From contig NZ_BKCG01000006.1 in NCBI RefSeq assembly GCF_008974325.1, forward strand, positions 62,001 to 126,000: DNA of 64,000 nt, in the 5' to 3' direction. Below, piece after piece: positions 8,994 to 17,018 of this stretch; the stretch's first letter is position 1, and every line of letters starts with the position of its first letter. The translations under genes and the position numbers were made by a program. The notes below the pieces were generated by a model, which saw nothing but the letters and a program-made list of their open reading frames with translations, had not been told where the DNA came from and ran no database searches. This DNA is from Patiriisocius marinus (GTDB lineage Bacteria > Bacteroidota > Bacteroidia > Flavobacteriales > Flavobacteriaceae).

Positions 8994-11417
8994 ATGGCTA
9001 CAAAAAAGAAAGTTAAATCAACCAAAACTAAAACTGCAAAAACACCATTGAAGGTGGTCCTTTCTAAGCAGCAGAAAATAATATTAGGAAGTTTATTAAT
9101 GCTTGTTGGTGTAGGTTTATTAATTTCATTTACCTCTTTCTTTTTTACTTGGCAAGAAGACCAAAGCCTTATAGGTACTATAACGGAACGAGAAGTAGAG
9201 GCTAAAAATCTTTTAAGCAAATTAGGTAGTGGCTTAGGGCACTTTTTTGTGTATCAAGGTTTTGGTATAGCAGCTTTCGCGATTGCCATATTAACAACAC
9301 TTACGGGAGTTTACTTATTTTTTGACTACGCAAAAACACAATTGAAAAAATTCTGGTTTTGGGGTATCTTGTTAATGATTTGGCTTTCTGTATTTTTTGG
9401 GTTTTTCTCTAAAACAAATTCCCTTTTAAGTGGTGTGATTGGTTTTGAAATTAACGATTGGCTTCAAGACTACACAGGACTTGCAGGTACTGTCCTTTTA
9501 ATGGTATTTCTTGCAATTGTATATTTAGTACTTCGTTTAAAGCTAACTCCTGAAAAAGTTATTGCTGCTTTTAACAAGAAAAAATCAGAAATTTCAGAAG
9601 ACTTTAATAAAGCACCATCAACAGCTAATATTGATGATACAACTACTTCTGAAATATCGAACACCGAAACAATTTCAGAAGTTAAAACTCCTACTTCACC
9701 AATTACAACAACCGAAATTCCTTTAAATGAAAGCATCAGTAATCAAGTGGAGAAAATTTCAGAAGTAAAAGAGACTATTATTGATACAGGAGATTTTAAA
9801 GTTGAAATAGCTCAAGAGGAAGAAGTAACGATAGAAGTTGCTAAAATAGTTGAAGAAAAAAGTGAGAAGAAAAATCTAAGCGACAAACTAGTTGAAGATT
9901 TTGGCGAGTTTGATCCTACTTTAGAATTAAGTAATTATAAGTTTCCTACTATTGACTTGCTTAAAGACTACACCGCTGGGCAAGGTATCACTATAAACCA
10001 AGAAGAATTAGAAAATAATAAAAACCGAATTGTAGATACTCTCAACAATTACAAAATTGGTATTGCAAGTATTAAAGCAACGGTAGGACCAACGGTTACG
10101 TTGTATGAAATTGTACCTGATGCAGGTATTAGAATTTCAAAAATTAAAAATCTTGAAGATGATATTGCCCTTTCATTAGCTGCATTAGGAATTAGAATTA
10201 TTGCTCCTATTCCAGGTAGAGGAACAATTGGTATTGAAGTACCAAACAAGAATCCTAAAACGGTTTCTATGCGTTCTACCATTGCATCACCTAAGTTTCA
10301 GAGTGCAGAAATGGAACTTCCATTAGGGTTAGGAAAAACAATTAGTAATGAAACTTTTGTAGTTGATTTAGCTAAAATGCCCCACTTACTAATGGCAGGT
10401 GCTACAGGACAAGGTAAGTCGGTTGGTTTAAATGCCATCTTAACATCCCTGCTTTATAAAAAACATCCCGCAGAGGTTAAGTTTGTACTAGTAGATCCTA
10501 AAAAAGTAGAATTAACATTATTCAATAAAATAGAACGTCATTTCTTAGCTAAACTTCCTGGCGATGAGGATGCTATTATTACAGATACTAACAAAGTAAT
10601 TACCACCTTAAATTCACTTTGTATTGAAATGGATCAACGTTATGATCTATTAAAAGAAGCATACGTACGTAACATAAAAGAATACAATACTAAATTTAAA
10701 GCTCGTAAATTAAACCCTAACGATGGTCATAGATACCTGCCATATATTGTTTTAGTAATTGATGAATTTGCAGATTTAATAATGACCGCCGGAAAGGAAG
10801 TTGAGACACCTATTGCTCGTTTAGCACAGTTAGCACGTGCAATTGGTATTCATTTAATTGTTGCAACACAGCGTCCATCTGTAAACGTTATTACAGGTAT
10901 TATTAAAGCAAACTTCCCAGCACGAATCGCTTTTAGAGTAACAAGTAAAATAGATTCTAGAACGATACTTGACAGTGGTGGTGCAGACCAACTTATAGGT
11001 CGTGGAGATATGCTATACACTCAAGGAAACGATCTTGTAAGAATTCAATGTGCATTTGTTGACACTCCAGAAGTTGCTGATATTACTGATTTTATAGGTA
11101 GCCAAAAAGCATATCCTGAAGCACTTATTCTTCCAGAGTACGTAGGAGAAGATGGTGGCACAACAATTGATAACAATGTTAGTGAACGAGATAAACTGTT
11201 TAGAGAAGCTGCTGAAGTTCTAGTAATAGCACAACAAGGTTCTGCTTCTTTACTGCAACGTAAACTGAAATTAGGTTATAATAGAGCTGGTAGAATTATC
11301 GATCAATTAGAAGCCGCAGGAATCGTTGGACCTTTTGAAGGAAGTAAAGCAAGACAAGTTTACGTTCCCACATTAGAAGCATTAAATCAATTATTTAACG
11401 ATGAAGGTAACAATTAA
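8994..11417 (+). CDS. ftsK: DNA translocase FtsK
   Basis: FtsK pumps chromosomal DNA through the closing septum and activates dimer resolution. The 807-residue protein has four N-terminal membrane helices (about 30-185), an acidic low-complexity linker (about 195-300), the alpha/beta translocase motor with Walker A GATGQGKS (469-476), Walker B with VLVIDEFADL, and RIAFRVTSKIDSRTILD, then a C-terminal winged-helix gamma domain (about 740-800) that reads KOPS-like sites. Length and order are normal for a compact Bacteroidota FtsK. Its stop codon lies one base before the lolA start, and lptF/G follows, so cell division and envelope-lipid transport genes share one transcript. Confidence 0.95.
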   Translation: MATKKKVKSTKTKTAKTPLKVVLSKQQKIILGSLLMLVGVGLLISFTSFFFTWQEDQSLIGTITEREVEAKNLLSKLGSGLGHFFVYQGFGIAAFAIAILTTLTGVYLFFDYAKTQLKKFWFWGILLMIWLSVFFGFFSKTNSLLSGVIGFEINDWLQDYTGLAGTVLLMVFLAIVYLVLRLKLTPEKVIAAFNKKKSEISEDFNKAPSTANIDDTTTSEISNTETISEVKTPTSPITTTEIPLNESISNQVEKISEVKETIIDTGDFKVEIAQEEEVTIEVAKIVEEKSEKKNLSDKLVEDFGEFDPTLELSNYKFPTIDLLKDYTAGQGITINQEELENNKNRIVDTLNNYKIGIASIKATVGPTVTLYEIVPDAGIRISKIKNLEDDIALSLAALGIRIIAPIPGRGTIGIEVPNKNPKTVSMRSTIASPKFQSAEMELPLGLGKTISNETFVVDLAKMPHLLMAGATGQGKSVGLNAILTSLLYKKHPAEVKFVLVDPKKVELTLFNKIERHFLAKLPGDEDAIITDTNKVITTLNSLCIEMDQRYDLLKEAYVRNIKEYNTKFKARKLNPNDGHRYLPYIVLVIDEFADLIMTAGKEVETPIARLAQLARAIGIHLIVATQRPSVNVITGIIKANFPARIAFRVTSKIDSRTILDSGGADQLIGRGDMLYTQGNDLVRIQCAFVDTPEVADITDFIGSQKAYPEALILPEYVGEDGGTTIDNNVSERDKLFREAAEVLVIAQQGSASLLQRKLKLGYNRAGRIIDQLEAAGIVGPFEGSKARQVYVPTLEALNQLFNDEGNN

Positions 11418-11418
11418 A

Positions 11419-12063
11419 ATGGTACAAAAATTAATGATTATTGCTGTAGTTCTTTTCACTACAGTAGCTGCAACTGCGCAAGACGCAAACTCTTTACTTA
11501 AAGAAGTATCTGCTAAAGTTCGCAGTTACGACAATATTGCTATTGACTTTAAATACAATTTAAACAATAAAAAAGAAGGTGTAAACCAAGACACACGTGG
11601 TGATGTTGCTTTACAAGGTGAAAACTATGTGCTTAACATGTTAGGTACCACACGTATTTTTGACGGAGCTAAAATATATACTATTGTTCCAGAAGATGAA
11701 GAAGTAACAATTTCTAAATTCAATGCTAAGGACGATAAAGATATTACTCCATCTAAAATGTTGACTTTTTACGAATCTGGCTATAATGCAAAACTAGATA
11801 TTGTTCAAAACGTAAATGGTCGTAAAATTCAATACGTTAAACTATCTCCAATCGATACAAACGCTGAAATCAAAGACATTCTTTTAGGAATTGACAAGCA
11901 AACAAACCATATCTACAAAGTAATACAAACTGATTCAAAAGGAACAAAGTACACAATTACTGTACAAAGTTTCAAGACAAATCAACCCATCTCAAAAACG
12001 TTGTTTACCTTTGACGAGGCTAAGTACACAAACGATGGCTATTACATCAATAAACTAGATTAA
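11419..12063 (+). CDS. lolA: LolA-like outer-membrane lipoprotein carrier
   Basis: LolA chaperones lipoproteins across the periplasm from the LolCDE exporter to the outer membrane. The protein (about 214 residues) has a signal peptide (MVQKLMIIAVVLF to ATAQ) and the LolA pattern: SLLKEVSAKVRSYDNIAIDF, then a DTRGDVALQGENYVL strand pair and a C-terminal YTITVQSFKTN strand. I use the ATG at 11419, one base after the ftsK stop; an earlier ATG at 11401 would overlap ftsK by 17 bp and add hydrophilic residues before the signal. It is followed after 9 bp by the lptF/G gene. Confidence 0.85.
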   Translation: MVQKLMIIAVVLFTTVAATAQDANSLLKEVSAKVRSYDNIAIDFKYNLNNKKEGVNQDTRGDVALQGENYVLNMLGTTRIFDGAKIYTIVPEDEEVTISKFNAKDDKDITPSKMLTFYESGYNAKLDIVQNVNGRKIQYVKLSPIDTNAEIKDILLGIDKQTNHIYKVIQTDSKGTKYTITVQSFKTNQPISKTLFTFDEAKYTNDGYYINKLD

Positions 12064-12072
12064 GAATTTCTT

Positions 12073-13695
12073 GTGAAGTTACTGGACAAGTACATTTTAG
12101 TATCCTATTTGAAGACGTTTTTTAGCGTCTTCATTATTTTAATGTTCATTTTTGTCCTACAAACAATTTGGCTTTACATAAGCGAACTTGCAGGTAAAGA
12201 TTTAGATATCTGGATTGTACTTAAATTTCTATGGTTTGTATCTCCGCGATTAATTCCACTAGTATTACCTCTTACAATCCTAGTTACTTCCTTGATGGTT
12301 TTTGGAAGTTTCTCTGAAAAATACGAATTCGCAGCAATGAAATCGACTGGTATTTCACTACAACGTGCTATGCGTAGTTTGACTTTCTTTATATTAGGAT
12401 TATCATTTGTTGCATTTCTCTTTGCAAACAATGTTATTCCTTGGTCAGAATATAAATGGCAAAATTTACGCCGAAATATCGCACAACTAAGCCCGTCCAT
12501 GGTAATAAGCGAAGGACAATTTTCGCAAATTGGTGATGACTTCAATATTAAAGTAGAAGAAAAATCTGGTGAACGAGAGGAATTATTACGTGACGTAATT
12601 ATTCATAAAAAAAATCCAGATAAACCTGGTGGAAATTACACCGTAATCATTGCTGAAAGAGGAGAACTAGCTAGTGAAGAAGGAAGTAATACCCTATCAC
12701 TAATATTATTTGATGGTAATTATTATGATGAGATTCAAGAAAAAGATCCCATTAAACAAAAAAGAATGCCTTTTGTTAAAACAGCATTCGAACAATACAC
12801 CATTAACATAGATTTGACGGCACTTAATGATACAGACATTGATGCAGATAATAACTTAAGTAATCACAACATGTTTAACATGAGTGAGCTTTTTGTTGAA
12901 ATCGATTCGCTGTCTAAAAGCTATACTAAGGACATTATTTCATTCTCAGATAATACTTACTATCGTACTGGTATCTCAAAGTTTGAGAGTGATAAAATAA
13001 AAGCAAAACCTATAAATGACACCATTGAATCATTTATAGAATTATTACCCGAGCGTCGTCGTCCAGAAATTGCTAAAATGGCAGTCAGCAATGTAAAAAG
13101 CACGATTCAATCTATTGACGCAAAGAAAAACGAATTTAAAGTTAAAACTAAAAGACTTAACAAGTTTGAAATGGCGCTACACGATAAATATGTACTTGCT
13201 GCGGCTTGTATTATTTTATTTTTTGTAGGAGCTCCATTGGGTGCTATTATACGTAAAGGAGGAATGGGATTACCTATGGTTGTTGCAATCTTACTATTTT
13301 TAACGTACCACTTTATTGGAATATTTGCTAAAAACAGTGCAGAAGATGGCACTTTACATCCATTTATTGCAACGTGGTTGAGTACAGCAATAATGCTACC
13401 TTTAAGTATATGGCTAACTTATAGAGCAACAACAGATCAAGGTATATTTGACATGGATGCTTTCTTTCAACGTATTGCACGACTTTTTGGAAAAAAAGCA
13501 ACAGATGCTGCAATTGTTGATGGCGATAAAGCTGTTTTATTGACTCAGCAAGAAAAAGCGATGGTTTTATCTCGTAATGAGCAACAGTTAATAGCAATTG
13601 TAAATAAAACTGATGGCGATACCTACTCAAATGAAGTCATTGTTGCAGCTAAACAAGAACTTCTTAAAAAGGGTTACGATTTAAATAAACTTTAA
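12073..13695 (+). CDS. LptF/LptG family lipopolysaccharide export permease
   Basis: LptF/LptG permeases (YjgP/YjgQ family) extract lipopolysaccharide from the inner membrane together with the LptB ATPase. The 540-residue protein has the family opening KLLDKYILVSYLKTFFSVF, three N-terminal helices (about 15-125), a periplasmic jelly-roll domain (about 130-370) and three C-terminal helices (about 380-465), then an extra tail of about 70 residues. The start is GTG at 12073, 9 bp after the lolA stop; no in-frame ATG upstream would fit. Which of LptF or LptG it is cannot be told from one sequence. Confidence 0.88.
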   Translation: MKLLDKYILVSYLKTFFSVFIILMFIFVLQTIWLYISELAGKDLDIWIVLKFLWFVSPRLIPLVLPLTILVTSLMVFGSFSEKYEFAAMKSTGISLQRAMRSLTFFILGLSFVAFLFANNVIPWSEYKWQNLRRNIAQLSPSMVISEGQFSQIGDDFNIKVEEKSGEREELLRDVIIHKKNPDKPGGNYTVIIAERGELASEEGSNTLSLILFDGNYYDEIQEKDPIKQKRMPFVKTAFEQYTINIDLTALNDTDIDADNNLSNHNMFNMSELFVEIDSLSKSYTKDIISFSDNTYYRTGISKFESDKIKAKPINDTIESFIELLPERRRPEIAKMAVSNVKSTIQSIDAKKNEFKVKTKRLNKFEMALHDKYVLAAACIILFFVGAPLGAIIRKGGMGLPMVVAILLFLTYHFIGIFAKNSAEDGTLHPFIATWLSTAIMLPLSIWLTYRATTDQGIFDMDAFFQRIARLFGKKATDAAIVDGDKAVLLTQQEKAMVLSRNEQQLIAIVNKTDGDTYSNEVIVAAKQELLKKGYDLNKL

Positions 13696-13811
13696 ACCGT
13701 TTTAATACTGTAAAATTTCAACTTAACCTCTACCCTACTATTGAGATATTTTAAGACTTAAATACGACTAAGCTCTTCTTAAAATCTCGTGATATAAAAT
13801 CACAATTTCCG

Positions 13812-13819
13812 TATCTTTG
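13812..13819 (+). promoter_or_regulatory. ribB -7 box
   Basis: TATCTTTG followed by C is a textbook Bacteroidota -7 element, 17 bp before the start codon. No FMN riboswitch fits in the 141-bp intergenic space. Confidence 0.65.
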
Positions 13820-13836
13820 CAAAAAAAAGAATAACT

Positions 13837-14985
13837 ATGCTAACTACTGCAAACGGGACTCAAATAAAATTAAATACCATTGAAGAAGCCATTGAGGATA
13901 TAAAGATGGGAAAGGTAATTATCGTTGTCGATGATGAAGACCGTGAAAATGAAGGTGACTTTGTAGCAGCAGCCGAAATGGTAACCCCTGAAATGATTAA
14001 CTTCATGGCAACACATGGTCGTGGATTAATCTGTACTCCTATTACCGAAAGTAGATGTAAAGAACTTCAGTTAGAAATGATGGTAGGTAACAATACTGAT
14101 CCTATGGAAACTGCCTTTACAATTTCTATTGACTTAAAAGGAAATGGTGTTACAACTGGTATATCTGCAGGAGATAGAGCAAAAACAGTTAAAGCATTAA
14201 TTGACCCAACAGTAAAACCTTATGATTTAAGCAGACCTGGGCATATTTTTCCATTGAAAGCTAAAGATGGTGGAGTTTTAAGAAGAACAGGCCATACTGA
14301 AGCTGCAATTGACTTTGCACGTTTAGCTGGTTTCCAACCCGCAGGTGTTATTGTTGAAATAATGAATGAAGATGGAACAATGGCAAGACTTCCACACCTT
14401 GTTGAAGTTGCACAAAAATTCGATTTAAAACTAGTTTCTATCGAAGCGCTTGTAGCTTACAGAATGGAACACGATTCATTAATAGAGAAAAAAGAAGACT
14501 TTAATATAAATACAAACTTTGGTCCGTTTAGACTTAGAGCTTACAAGCAAACTACTAACGACCAAATCCATATTGCCTTAACACAAGGGTCTTGGAAAGC
14601 TGATGAGCCAGTGATGGTTCGTGTAAATTCTACCTTAGTGAATAATGATATTTTAGGAACGTTGACAAAAAACAATGATGCTAAATTAGATCAAATGTTT
14701 AAGGTTATTAATGACGAAGGAAAAGGCGCTTTAGTATTTATCAATCAACAAAGTCAATCCTTCAATCTTTTAGCGAGACTTCGCCAACTTAGAGAGTCGC
14801 AAAAAGCAGATTCAATTTCAAAAGCACCATCAATTGCTATGGATGCGAAAGATTTTGGAATTGGAGCACAAATTCTTCATGATTTAGGTATTCACAAAAT
14901 TAGATTGGTATCTAATAGCGTTCAAGAAAAACGCGTAGGAATGATAGGCTATGGTCTTGAGATTATCGACTACGTAAATTATTAA
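13837..14985 (+). CDS. ribB: 3,4-dihydroxy-2-butanone-4-phosphate synthase with a degenerate GTP cyclohydrolase II half
   Basis: RibB converts ribulose 5-phosphate to the four-carbon unit of riboflavin. Residues 1 to about 203 hold all the RibB motifs: [22 protein letters not shown] and [16 protein letters not shown]. Residues from about 205 to 382 have the outline of GTP cyclohydrolase II ([37 protein letters not shown]) but contain no cysteine at all, so the three zinc ligands are gone, and the usual HSECLTGD and EGRGIGL catalytic blocks read NSTLVNND and QQSQSFNL. The second half should therefore be inactive for GTP ring opening, as in the RibBX class. A separate RibA is expected elsewhere in the genome. 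Confidence 0.9.
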   Translation: MLTTANGTQIKLNTIEEAIEDIKMGKVIIVVDDEDRENEGDFVAAAEMVTPEMINFMATHGRGLICTPITESRCKELQLEMMVGNNTDPMETAFTISIDLKGNGVTTGISAGDRAKTVKALIDPTVKPYDLSRPGHIFPLKAKDGGVLRRTGHTEAAIDFARLAGFQPAGVIVEIMNEDGTMARLPHLVEVAQKFDLKLVSIEALVAYRMEHDSLIEKKEDFNINTNFGPFRLRAYKQTTNDQIHIALTQGSWKADEPVMVRVNSTLVNNDILGTLTKNNDAKLDQMFKVINDEGKGALVFINQQSQSFNLLARLRQLRESQKADSISKAPSIAMDAKDFGIGAQILHDLGIHKIRLVSNSVQEKRVGMIGYGLEIIDYVNY

Positions 14986-15059
14986 TTAAAAATAATTTCG
15001 TTTTATATTATTGAGTCAATAGCTATCCAAAAATTAGTTTAGCTAAAAATAATATCGCA

Positions 15060-15695
15060 CTACATTGAAATAATTACGTCTTCAACACCACGACGTACTT
15101 TTTTCATAGTTGCAAACATATCATCATCAGCACGATGACCTACTGTTAGCACTAAAACCGACTGTAACCCTATTTTAGATAATCCTAGAAAAGAATCGTA
15201 TTCTAATGGGCTAAATCCTTCAATAGGGCAAGCATCTATTTCCTCTAGTGCACAAACAGTTAAAAGATTCCCTAAAGCTAAATATGCTTGTTTTGCCATC
15301 CAAGTATTAATTTCTAAAGCATCTTTAGAATCAAAATCAGTAGTTAAAAATGTTTCAAATGGCTGCAAGATTTCGCGAGGTGTATTTCTAGTTTTCACCA
15401 CGTTATCGAAATATTTTTTAATGAAAGCGGAGTTCATTTTAGTTTCAGTACAAAGCACTAAAACATGCGAGCAATCTTCCACCTGAACTTGATTCATCGT
15501 TAATGGCACTAAGTTCTTTTTCAATTCACTGTCTGAAACTACCACCATTTTAAGTGGTTGTAATCCATAAGAGGTTGCCGTTAAGTTGAAAGCCTCTTTT
15601 AAAATGTTCAGCTTTTCATCAGAAATTTTACGAGACGAATCAAATTTTTTCGTCGCATATCGCCATTGTAATTTTTGTAATATTTCCGAAGCCAT
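15060..15695 (-). CDS. Nitroreductase-family NAD(P)H-dependent oxidoreductase
   Basis: The 211-residue protein belongs to the flavin-dependent nitroreductase fold (NfsB-like). It has the FMN-phosphate-binding opening WRYATKKFDSSRKI, the SYGLQPLKMVVV strand, and near the end the block ACPIEGF with GHRADDD, which contacts FMN in this group. Such enzymes reduce quinones and nitro compounds with NAD(P)H; the natural substrate cannot be told. The gene is divergent from the thioesterase with overlapping -7 boxes between them. Its downstream side faces the end of ribB with about 75 bp between. Confidence 0.85.
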   Translation of the reverse strand: MASEILQKLQWRYATKKFDSSRKISDEKLNILKEAFNLTATSYGLQPLKMVVVSDSELKKNLVPLTMNQVQVEDCSHVLVLCTETKMNSAFIKKYFDNVVKTRNTPREILQPFETFLTTDFDSKDALEINTWMAKQAYLALGNLLTVCALEEIDACPIEGFSPLEYDSFLGLSKIGLQSVLVLTVGHRADDDMFATMKKVRRGVEDVIISM

Positions 15696-15701
15696 AAATA
15701 G

Positions 15702-15722
15702 TATCTTTGAAATGCAAAAATA
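15702..15722. promoter_or_regulatory. Overlapping divergent -7 boxes
   Basis: TATCTTTG at 15702-15709 on the plus strand points to the thioesterase gene. TATTTTTG on the minus strand (plus 15715-15722) points to the nitroreductase gene and lies 19 bp from its start. The boxes are so close that only one can be bound at a time. Confidence 0.5.
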
Positions 15723-15793
15723 CGGCTTAATACTTTAAACCTTTATCCGAATTTGTGTAATAAATACACCATAATTACCAACAAGAATACGTG

Positions 15794-16183
15794 ATGGAAA
15801 AATTAGAGCTTTTAATAAAACGTAGTGAAACTCGCATCTTTAAAGCGGTATTTCCTAATACTACAAACCACTACGACACTCTATTTGGCGGTACTGCATT
15901 GCACATGATGGACGAAGCATCGTTTATTTGCGCAACTCGTTTTAGCCGTAAAAAAGTAGTTACCGTTTCTACAGATAAAATAGATTTTACCTGCCCTATT
16001 CCACAAGGATCTATTGTTGAGTTAGTTGCAAAAGTCACAAAAGTAGGTCGTACTAGCTGCGTTGTACAAGTAGATATTTTTATGGAAGATATGTACAGCT
16101 ATGAGCGTAGTAAAGCAGTAACTGGTTTCTTTACTTTTGTTGCGATTGGCGATGATAAAAAACCAATTGCTATAATTGATTAA
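15794..16183 (+). CDS. Acyl-CoA thioesterase, hotdog fold (YciA-like)
   Basis: The protein is about 129 residues. It shows the hotdog thioesterase core NHYDTLFGGTALHMMDEAS with the catalytic aspartate in MMDEA, followed by VTVSTDKIDFTCPIPQGSIVEL and VTKVGRTSCVVQVDIFME, which match the YciA/BFIT type acyl-CoA thioesterases. These hydrolyse acyl-CoA to free acid and CoA in the cytoplasm. The frame opens with GTG-ATG; the ATG at 15794 is used. It is monocistronic, with a strong terminator 10 bp downstream. Confidence 0.85.
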   Translation: MEKLELLIKRSETRIFKAVFPNTTNHYDTLFGGTALHMMDEASFICATRFSRKKVVTVSTDKIDFTCPIPQGSIVELVAKVTKVGRTSCVVQVDIFMEDMYSYERSKAVTGFFTFVAIGDDKKPIAIID

Positions 16184-16193
16184 CAATATTAAT

Positions 16194-16226
16194 AAAGCCT
16201 AATCATCTAAACAGTGATTAGGCTTT
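16194..16226 (+). terminator. Thioesterase terminator
   Basis: A perfect 12-bp stem, AAAGCCTAATCA (16194-16205) with TGATTAGGCTTT (16215-16226), has a 9-base loop. The arms begin with A and end with T runs, so it can work on both strands. Confidence 0.8.
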
Positions 16227-16282
16227 AGTGTTTTCTTATATTTAAATTAATAAGACCACCCTCAGTTTATATAATATTCTAG

Positions 16283-17008
16283 CTAGATCTTTATAAACTT
16301 TTTAATACTTTTCCTATCTCCATCAGCTACTTCTACTAAATACATCCCACTATTCAAACTAGATACATCTGTTGAAAATTTAAGACTAGAAGTAGTAGCA
16401 GAAAAATGCAACTTTCCATTCAAATCATAAATTTTGATTGTGCCTTTCTTCATTGAATCTGGCAGTATTAATCTCAATGTTTCATTTACTGGGTTTGTTG
16501 CAATTGAAAAAGAGTTTACCGTAGCCGTATCAATACCTAATAACTGATCGCCATAGACGGCAATATCACCATTACTGTTGGTGAGCGTGAGTTGTTTGTT
16601 ACCGTCACTGTCTGTTAGTATATCGAAACCAATAGGGTCACTAACAGCTGCCATTTCACTTTGAAAAAATTCAACAAAATATATATCTTGGAAGATATTA
16701 TTTTCAGACATATCACAATCATCAGTAATGAGGAAAGACATGCCATCAAATTGAATAAAATCATTTCCAAATTGAACAAAATTGGTTGCACCACAATAAC
16801 AAACACAAGTAACTAACGTATAACCGTTAGTTACTGATAAAAACTCCAAAAAAGGTGTTTCTAATTCATCATTATTTGGCGGAGTAATAACTGTTCCATC
16901 TATACTTATTTCTCTTAAATACCAGAATGTATCAACTAAATCTGACTCTTGAGCTTTTATTGTTGTAGAAAAAATGACTATAAATATTAATAAGATTAAA
17001 TTTCTCAT
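16283..17008 (-). CDS. Secreted protein with lipocalin-like domain and T9SS sorting domain
   Basis: The 241-residue protein has a signal peptide (MRNLILLIFIVIF to IKAQ) and a T9SS type A C-terminal domain (about 165-241; SIATNPVNETLRL, GTIKIYDLNGKL, SGMYLVEVADG, KKFIKI). That directs it through the outer membrane by the type IX system. The middle part, opening FWYLREISIDGTVITPP, resembles the lipocalin/META-like domains common in flavobacterial secreted proteins, with a small Cys cluster (CVCYCGATN, DDCDM). It lies 10 bp after the subtilase stop on the same strand, so the two cargo proteins are probably made together. Substrate or partner is unknown. Confidence 0.75.
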   Translation of the reverse strand: MRNLILLIFIVIFSTTIKAQESDLVDTFWYLREISIDGTVITPPNNDELETPFLEFLSVTNGYTLVTCVCYCGATNFVQFGNDFIQFDGMSFLITDDCDMSENNIFQDIYFVEFFQSEMAAVSDPIGFDILTDSDGNKQLTLTNSNGDIAVYGDQLLGIDTATVNSFSIATNPVNETLRLILPDSMKKGTIKIYDLNGKLHFSATTSSLKFSTDVSSLNSGMYLVEVADGDRKSIKKFIKI

Positions 17009-17018
17009 GAGGCTTGAT

